DNA from: an uncultured Oscillospiraceae bacterium
Lineage (GTDB): Bacteria; Bacillota; Clostridia; Oscillospirales; Acutalibacteraceae
Length of the DNA: 64,000 bases
NCBI GenBank assembly: GCA_900539165.1
Contig: UQAZ01000002.1
Span: forward strand, 69,012-133,011
Direction of reading: 5' to 3'
The translations under genes were made by a program, and so were the position numbers. The notes under the pieces are model-generated. The model saw only the letters and a program-made list of their open reading frames with translations, was not told the origin of the DNA and did no database searches. Below are positions 60,127 through 64,000 of this stretch, in pieces; position 1 is the stretch's first letter, and the number at the start of each line of letters is the position of its first letter.

Positions 60127-60906
60127 TTATTTATCGAAAAAGGATTTAAGTCTTTGGCGGTAGTCGGGGGCTTCGTCATAAACGGCGTGGCCGTAATCAT
60201 CATAGACGAAAAGTTCTGCTCCTGTTTGCTCGGCTATTTCATACGAGCCGTCTACACCGATAACCCTATCCTGCCCTGCACCCAAAACGAGTGTGGGGCA
60301 TTTAATATTTTTAATCTCGTTATATAAATCAAAGCCGATACTTGCCATATCCAAACGCTCAAAGCGTTGAAGTTCCGAATCTGTGCAATGCGGTGCCTGA
60401 GCGACAAGATATTCGCCGAGTTTTTCAAGCGTTTTTTCGCTATATACTCTATAAACAAAATCGTGATTAAGAGCGTGCAAATCTCTTTTTGAGGCAAGGC
60501 TTCCCCATTGTCTGACAGTATTTTCAAACAACTCGTTCACACGGCAGCAAGACGAGCCGAGAGCAAGTTTTGACACAAGTTCGGGATATTTAACGGCGAT
60601 ACACTGAGCAATCATTCCGCCTTGTGACGCACCGAAAATACAGCAATCGGAAAGTCCGAGAAATCTCATAGCCTCGGCGGTATCATCAGCCATAGCGTAA
60701 ACGGTATAATCTGAATCCGGCTCGCTTAATCTATCAAAAACATAGACGGTGTAATCGTTGCAAAACAACGAAAACGCAGACTCGACAGCCTCGGCATAAG
60801 TATCGAGACTTTTGAGCGAAAGTCCTGGCAAAATAACCAAGGTTTTGGCACCGCTTCCGAATTTTGAATACAGGATTTTTCCGTTTTTTACTTCAACAAA
60901 CGGCAT
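60127..60906 (-). CDS. alpha/beta hydrolase
   Basis: 259 residues of the alpha/beta-hydrolase fold. Nucleophile elbow FGASQGGMIAQ (G-x-S-x-G), oxyanion region ILPGLSLKSLD, acid in LGAGQDRVIGVDGSY and catalytic His in DDYGHAVYDEAP near the C-terminus. Start ATG at 60906 lies two bases after the trpS stop; an upstream frame overlapping trpS is not credible. Substrate unknown. Confidence 0.87.
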   Translation of the reverse strand: MPFVEVKNGKILYSKFGSGAKTLVILPGLSLKSLDTYAEAVESAFSLFCNDYTVYVFDRLSEPDSDYTVYAMADDTAEAMRFLGLSDCCIFGASQGGMIAQCIAVKYPELVSKLALGSSCCRVNELFENTVRQWGSLASKRDLHALNHDFVYRVYSEKTLEKLGEYLVAQAPHCTDSELQRFERLDMASIGFDLYNEIKNIKCPTLVLGAGQDRVIGVDGSYEIAEQTGAELFVYDDYGHAVYDEAPDYRQRLKSFFDK

Positions 60907-60908
60907 AA

Positions 60909-61925
60909 TTAAGCCTTTGGCAAGAAGCCGACCTTTTTCATAACCTTTGAGAGTGTACGGTTTGCGATGCGTGACGCAGTATCTGCGCCCTCGCTCCAGC
61001 ACTGCTGAAGATATTTCTTATCTTCAAGGAGTTCCTTATATCTCTTCTGCACAGGCTCAAGTTCGGCAACAACAGCCTCGCCGACAGCCTTTTTGAAATC
61101 GCCGTAACCCTTACCCGAAAAGTCATGTTCGATAGTTTCTATGCTGTCGCCAGTAACAGCAGAATAAATTGTCATAAGGTTATTAATTCCGTCCTTACCC
61201 TCTGCATAATGCACGGACATTTCGCTGTCGGTAATTGCGGACTTAAACTTTTTCATAATAACATTAGGCTCATCGGTGAGATAAACCGTACCCTTTGGAT
61301 TAGGGTCTGACTTAGACATCTTAGAACTTGGATTTTGAAGTGACATAATTCTTGCGCCTGCCTTAGGAATATAAGGCTCGGGAACGGTAAACACATTACC
61401 GTAAATTCCGTTAAAACGCTCTGCAATATCACGAGTGATTTCAAGATGCTGTTTTTGGTCTGCACCGACAGGTACGACATCAGCCTGATAAAGCAAAATA
61501 TCGGCAGCCATAAGCGACGGATAAGTAAAGAGTCCTGCGTTTACATTATCTGCGTGCTGTGCAGACTTATCCTTAAACTGAGTCATTCTGCTAAGCTCGC
61601 CGAACTGAGTATAACAATTCAAAACCCACGCAAGTTGGCTGTGTGCCGGAACATGAGACTGAACAAACAAAATGCTCTTTTTCGGGTCAAGTCCGACAGC
61701 CATAAGCATAGCGTAAAGTTGAGTTGTCTGCTGTCTTAATTTTGCAGGCTCCTGACGAACCGTAATAGAATGCAAATCGGCAATGCCGAAAATCGTATCA
61801 AAATCATCCTGAAAAGAAGCCCAGCCCCTCATTGCGCCAAGGTAGTTACCGAGAGTCGGTACGGAAGTCGGCTGAATGAGAGAGAGGGATTTCTTTTTTC
61901 TTTCTGTTTTAATTTCTTCTGACAT
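60909..61925 (-). CDS. trpS: tryptophanyl-tRNA synthetase
   Basis: Class I synthetase, 338 residues. The HIGH-equivalent is TSVPTLGNYLGAM near the N-terminus, KMSKS motif SKMSKSDPNPKG near residue 200, and VGADQKQHLEITRDIAERF typical of TrpS. The ATG at 61925 has only a weak GAAAAGAG site. Upstream neighbour is an aminotransferase on the same strand. Confidence 0.96.
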   Translation of the reverse strand: MSEEIKTERKKKSLSLIQPTSVPTLGNYLGAMRGWASFQDDFDTIFGIADLHSITVRQEPAKLRQQTTQLYAMLMAVGLDPKKSILFVQSHVPAHSQLAWVLNCYTQFGELSRMTQFKDKSAQHADNVNAGLFTYPSLMAADILLYQADVVPVGADQKQHLEITRDIAERFNGIYGNVFTVPEPYIPKAGARIMSLQNPSSKMSKSDPNPKGTVYLTDEPNVIMKKFKSAITDSEMSVHYAEGKDGINNLMTIYSAVTGDSIETIEHDFSGKGYGDFKKAVGEAVVAELEPVQKRYKELLEDKKYLQQCWSEGADTASRIANRTLSKVMKKVGFLPKA

Positions 61926-61942
61926 TATATTTCTCTTTTCAA

Positions 61943-63124
61943 TTAATATTGTTTAAGCACCTCGCCCATAATCTGCACGCCCTTAACAATGCTTTCGTCA
62001 TCGGGGGTGGAGAAATTCAGGCGAATATACGAACACGGTGCATTTTCATCCGTTAAAAACGCTGTGCCGGGAACAACTGCAACACCCTTTTGCAAAAGGC
62101 ACTTACAATATTCCTGCATAGGCACATTATCGGGAAGCTTAACCCAAATAAACAATCCGCCCTGCGGTCTGACATATGATACGCCCTGACAATATTTATC
62201 AAGGCAATCGCACATCAAATTGAGCTTTCTGCAATAGATTTTTCTGATTTCATCAATATGCTCATCAACATCATATTCCTTAAACCATCTGTCAACAATC
62301 ATTTGATTAAGCACTGCGGTATGAACATCAGACACCTGCTTACCGATAGTAAATGCCTGAGCAATTTTATCAGGCACTACTGCGTATGCGACACGAAGTC
62401 CGGGTGCCAATATCTTAGAAAACGAGCCTGCATAAACAACTATTCCGTCCTCGTCAAGTGTTTTTATTGCAGGGACATCCTCGCCGTCACATCTAAGATT
62501 TCCGTACGGGTCATCCTCAAGAATGAGAAGGTTATTTTCCTTTGCAACACGATACATTTGCTTACGCTTTTGCATAGAAAGCGTGGTGCCTCCCGGATTT
62601 TGAAAATTCGGAATAGTGTAAATAAACTTTGCATTATGGGTTTCTTTAACCGTTTTTTCGAGCGCAACAACATCCATACCGTCCGACTCAATCGGCACAC
62701 CTTTAAGTTTACAGCCATGTGAGCGAAAACAGTTAAGCGAGCCGATAAACGACGGATTCTCACAAATAACGGTATCGCCCTCATTAGTCATAACACGAGT
62801 AACAATATCCATTACTTGAGTACCGCCAGAGGTTATAATAACCGTATCGTCCGAAGTGCCTATATTATTTCTTTTTTTGAGCCAAGCCTTAACCGTTTGT
62901 CTCAAAGGCTCATAGCCCTCGCTTATTCCGTAAACGAGAGCTGAAACGGGGTTTTCTTCCAAAATCTCCGCCGAAAGTTTTTTTACCTCGTCGCACGGAA
63001 AAGCCTCAACAGCGGGAGAGCCTCCGGCAAACGCAATGACATTGGGGTCAGAGGTTGCTTTGAGGATTTCCCTTGTTGCGCTTGGTTTCATAGCCGCAAA
63101 TTTTTCAGAAACCGTATAACTCAT
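61943..63124 (-). CDS. PLP-dependent aminotransferase (class I/II, MocR/LysN-like)
   Basis: 393 residues. Pattern VIAFAGGSPAVEAFP at the N-terminus, TSGGTQVMDIVTRVM, IPNFQNPGGTTLS, EDDPYGNLRCDGE, PLP lysine motif AGSFSKILAPGLRVAY, and C-terminal IRLNFSTPDDESI. This resembles 2-aminoadipate/aromatic aminotransferases without the GntR head. Substrate not determinable. Between glyA and trpS on the same strand. Confidence 0.88.
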   Translation of the reverse strand: MSYTVSEKFAAMKPSATREILKATSDPNVIAFAGGSPAVEAFPCDEVKKLSAEILEENPVSALVYGISEGYEPLRQTVKAWLKKRNNIGTSDDTVIITSGGTQVMDIVTRVMTNEGDTVICENPSFIGSLNCFRSHGCKLKGVPIESDGMDVVALEKTVKETHNAKFIYTIPNFQNPGGTTLSMQKRKQMYRVAKENNLLILEDDPYGNLRCDGEDVPAIKTLDEDGIVVYAGSFSKILAPGLRVAYAVVPDKIAQAFTIGKQVSDVHTAVLNQMIVDRWFKEYDVDEHIDEIRKIYCRKLNLMCDCLDKYCQGVSYVRPQGGLFIWVKLPDNVPMQEYCKCLLQKGVAVVPGTAFLTDENAPCSYIRLNFSTPDDESIVKGVQIMGEVLKQY

Positions 63125-63137
63125 TTATATTCCTTCT

Positions 63138-64000
63138 TTATTCGTAAAGCGGGTATTTAGCACAAATTGCTGCAACACCGTCCAAAATGTACTGCTTATT
63201 AGCGTCGTAATCCTTAACTGCAAGAGCGATAAATTCTGCAATCTTGTCAAAATCTTCTGCGTTAAGTCCTCTTGTTGTAGCGGCAGGAGTACCGATACGA
63301 ACACCGGATGTAACAAACGGTGAAAGAGGCTCGTTAGGAACGGTATTCTTATTAAGAGTGATATGAACATCGTCAAGTCTCTTTTCAAGTTCCTTACCAG
63401 TTACGCCCGTACCTCTCAGGTCAAGAAGGCAAAGGTGGTTATCTGTGCCGCCCGAAACAAGGTTAAGTCCACGAGATGTAAGACCGTTTGCAAGAGCCTT
63501 TGCATTCTCTACAACTCTCTTTTGATATTCCTTAAACTCAGGCTCTAATGCCTCACCGAAGCATACAGCCTTACCTGCGATAACATGCATAAGAGGACCG
63601 CCCTGTGAACCCGGAAATACGGCAGAATTAAGCTTCTTTGCAAGATATGGATTATTGCAAAGAATAAGACCGCCTCTCGGACCTCTGAGAGTTTTATGTG
63701 TAGTTGTTGTAACAACATCAGCGTAAGGAATAGGACTTTGGTGCAAGCCTGCTGCAACAAGTCCTGCAATATGAGCCATATCGACCATAAACATAGCTCC
63801 GTTAGCGTGAGCAATGTCAGCCATTGTAGCAAAATCAATCTCTCTCGGATAAGCAGAAGCACCTGCAACAACGAGTTTAGGCTTTACCTTATTAACCTGC
63901 TTAGCAAAAGCGTCAAGGTCAATATATCCCTCGTCGTTTACACCGTAAGGTACGAAGTTAAAATACTTACCTGAAATGTTTGCAGGTGAGCCGTGAGTAA
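63138..64000 (-). CDS. glyA: serine hydroxymethyltransferase (5' end beyond window)
   Basis: Converts serine and tetrahydrofolate to glycine and 5,10-methylene-THF. About 287 codons of the C-terminal part are visible; the start lies right of the window (usual length ~410). Motifs: LTHGSPANISGKYFNFVPYG, GASAYPREIDF, MVDMAHIAGLVAAG, PLP lysine motif VTTTTHKTLRGPRGG, and C-terminal TSGVRIGTPAATTRGL. It continues to the window end without interruption. Confidence 0.96.
   Translation of the reverse strand, partial: THGSPANISGKYFNFVPYGVNDEGYIDLDAFAKQVNKVKPKLVVAGASAYPREIDFATMADIAHANGAMFMVDMAHIAGLVAAGLHQSPIPYADVVTTTTHKTLRGPRGGLILCNNPYLAKKLNSAVFPGSQGGPLMHVIAGKAVCFGEALEPEFKEYQKRVVENAKALANGLTSRGLNLVSGGTDNHLCLLDLRGTGVTGKELEKRLDDVHITLNKNTVPNEPLSPFVTSGVRIGTPAATTRGLNAEDFDKIAEFIALAVKDYDANKQYILDGVAAICAKYPLYE

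Noticed and set aside
1..64000. CRISPR arrays, rRNA genes, intact insertion sequences or integrase genes
   Set aside because: None seen: no regularly spaced direct repeats, no rRNA sequence, and no transposase or integrase motif in any frame I inspected.

Overview
This window looks like part of the chromosome of an anaerobic, spore-forming, gut-type member of the Clostridia, probably Oscillospiraceae/Ruminococcaceae-like. I cannot name a species. The evidence is a low-to-moderate GC Firmicutes gene style, sporulation genes (yabP-yabQ, dipicolinate synthase dpaA-dpaB), a complete Rnf operon in clostridial order (rnfCDGEAB), a CIRCE-controlled groES-groEL operon, an FeoA-FeoB fusion, and host-glycan glycosidases (GH38, GH29, GH18). 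No oxygen-respiration genes are visible.

Layout. 1-8.6 kb (minus strand): GH38 alpha-mannosidase (runs off the left edge), a NifU-like protein, phosphoglucomutase, a GPH sugar symporter with a long cytosolic tail, and GH29 alpha-L-fucosidase. 8.7-10.8 kb: groEL, groES and CIRCE. 10.9-14.5 kb: two membrane proteins, an RlmK/L-type methyltransferase, and yabP-yabQ-divIC. 14.6-15.0 kb: tRNA-Leu(GAG) followed by a structured repeat. 15.1-24.1 kb (plus strand): rnfCDGEAB, a lipoprotein with an internal duplication, apbE, an RnfG-like protein, a NusG-II protein and a Gx transporter; this is a flavin-based electron transfer block. 24.1-30.2 kb (minus): HAD phosphatase, potDCBA, dpaBA. 30.3-33.9 kb: murC, a GNAT, a degenerate PTS EIICB, mazF. 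33.9-38.3 kb (minus): cdaR-cdaA (c-di-AMP), cysteine desulfurase, DUF3343, an acidic unknown. 38.4-48.4 kb: nadE, a fucose-isomerase-like protein, GH18 lipoprotein, heterodimeric ABC exporter, Gfo/Idh/MocA oxidoreductase, an orphan PqqD. 48.4-49.6 kb: tRNA-Leu(CAG), two more copies of the structured repeat, and a phage head-gene remnant. 49.6-54.2 kb (minus): unknown propeller-like protein, rex, icd, acn. 54.3-59.0 kb (plus): feoAB, a FemAB-like transferase, alanine racemase. 59.1-60.0 kb: a small divergent AT-rich regulator/surface-protein module. 60.1-64 kb (minus): alpha/beta hydrolase, trpS, an aminotransferase, glyA (runs off the right edge).

How the genes fit together. Rnf couples ferredoxin/NAD redox to an ion gradient, and ApbE supplies covalent FMN to RnfG and RnfD. 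Rex, acn and icd form a redox-linked glutamate-precursor branch. GH38, GH29, GH18, the GPH symporter, phosphoglucomutase and the fucose-isomerase-like protein suggest use of host N-glycans or mucin.

The most unusual signal is a roughly 120-205 bp structured element. It lies directly downstream of both tRNA-Leu genes in the window, with a third copy inside a phage gene remnant. Its stems covary between copies. Each copy ends in a re-creation of the tRNA-Leu 3' end, and the two tRNA-linked copies begin with an inverted copy of the resident tRNA's T-arm. I do not recognise it as a described family.
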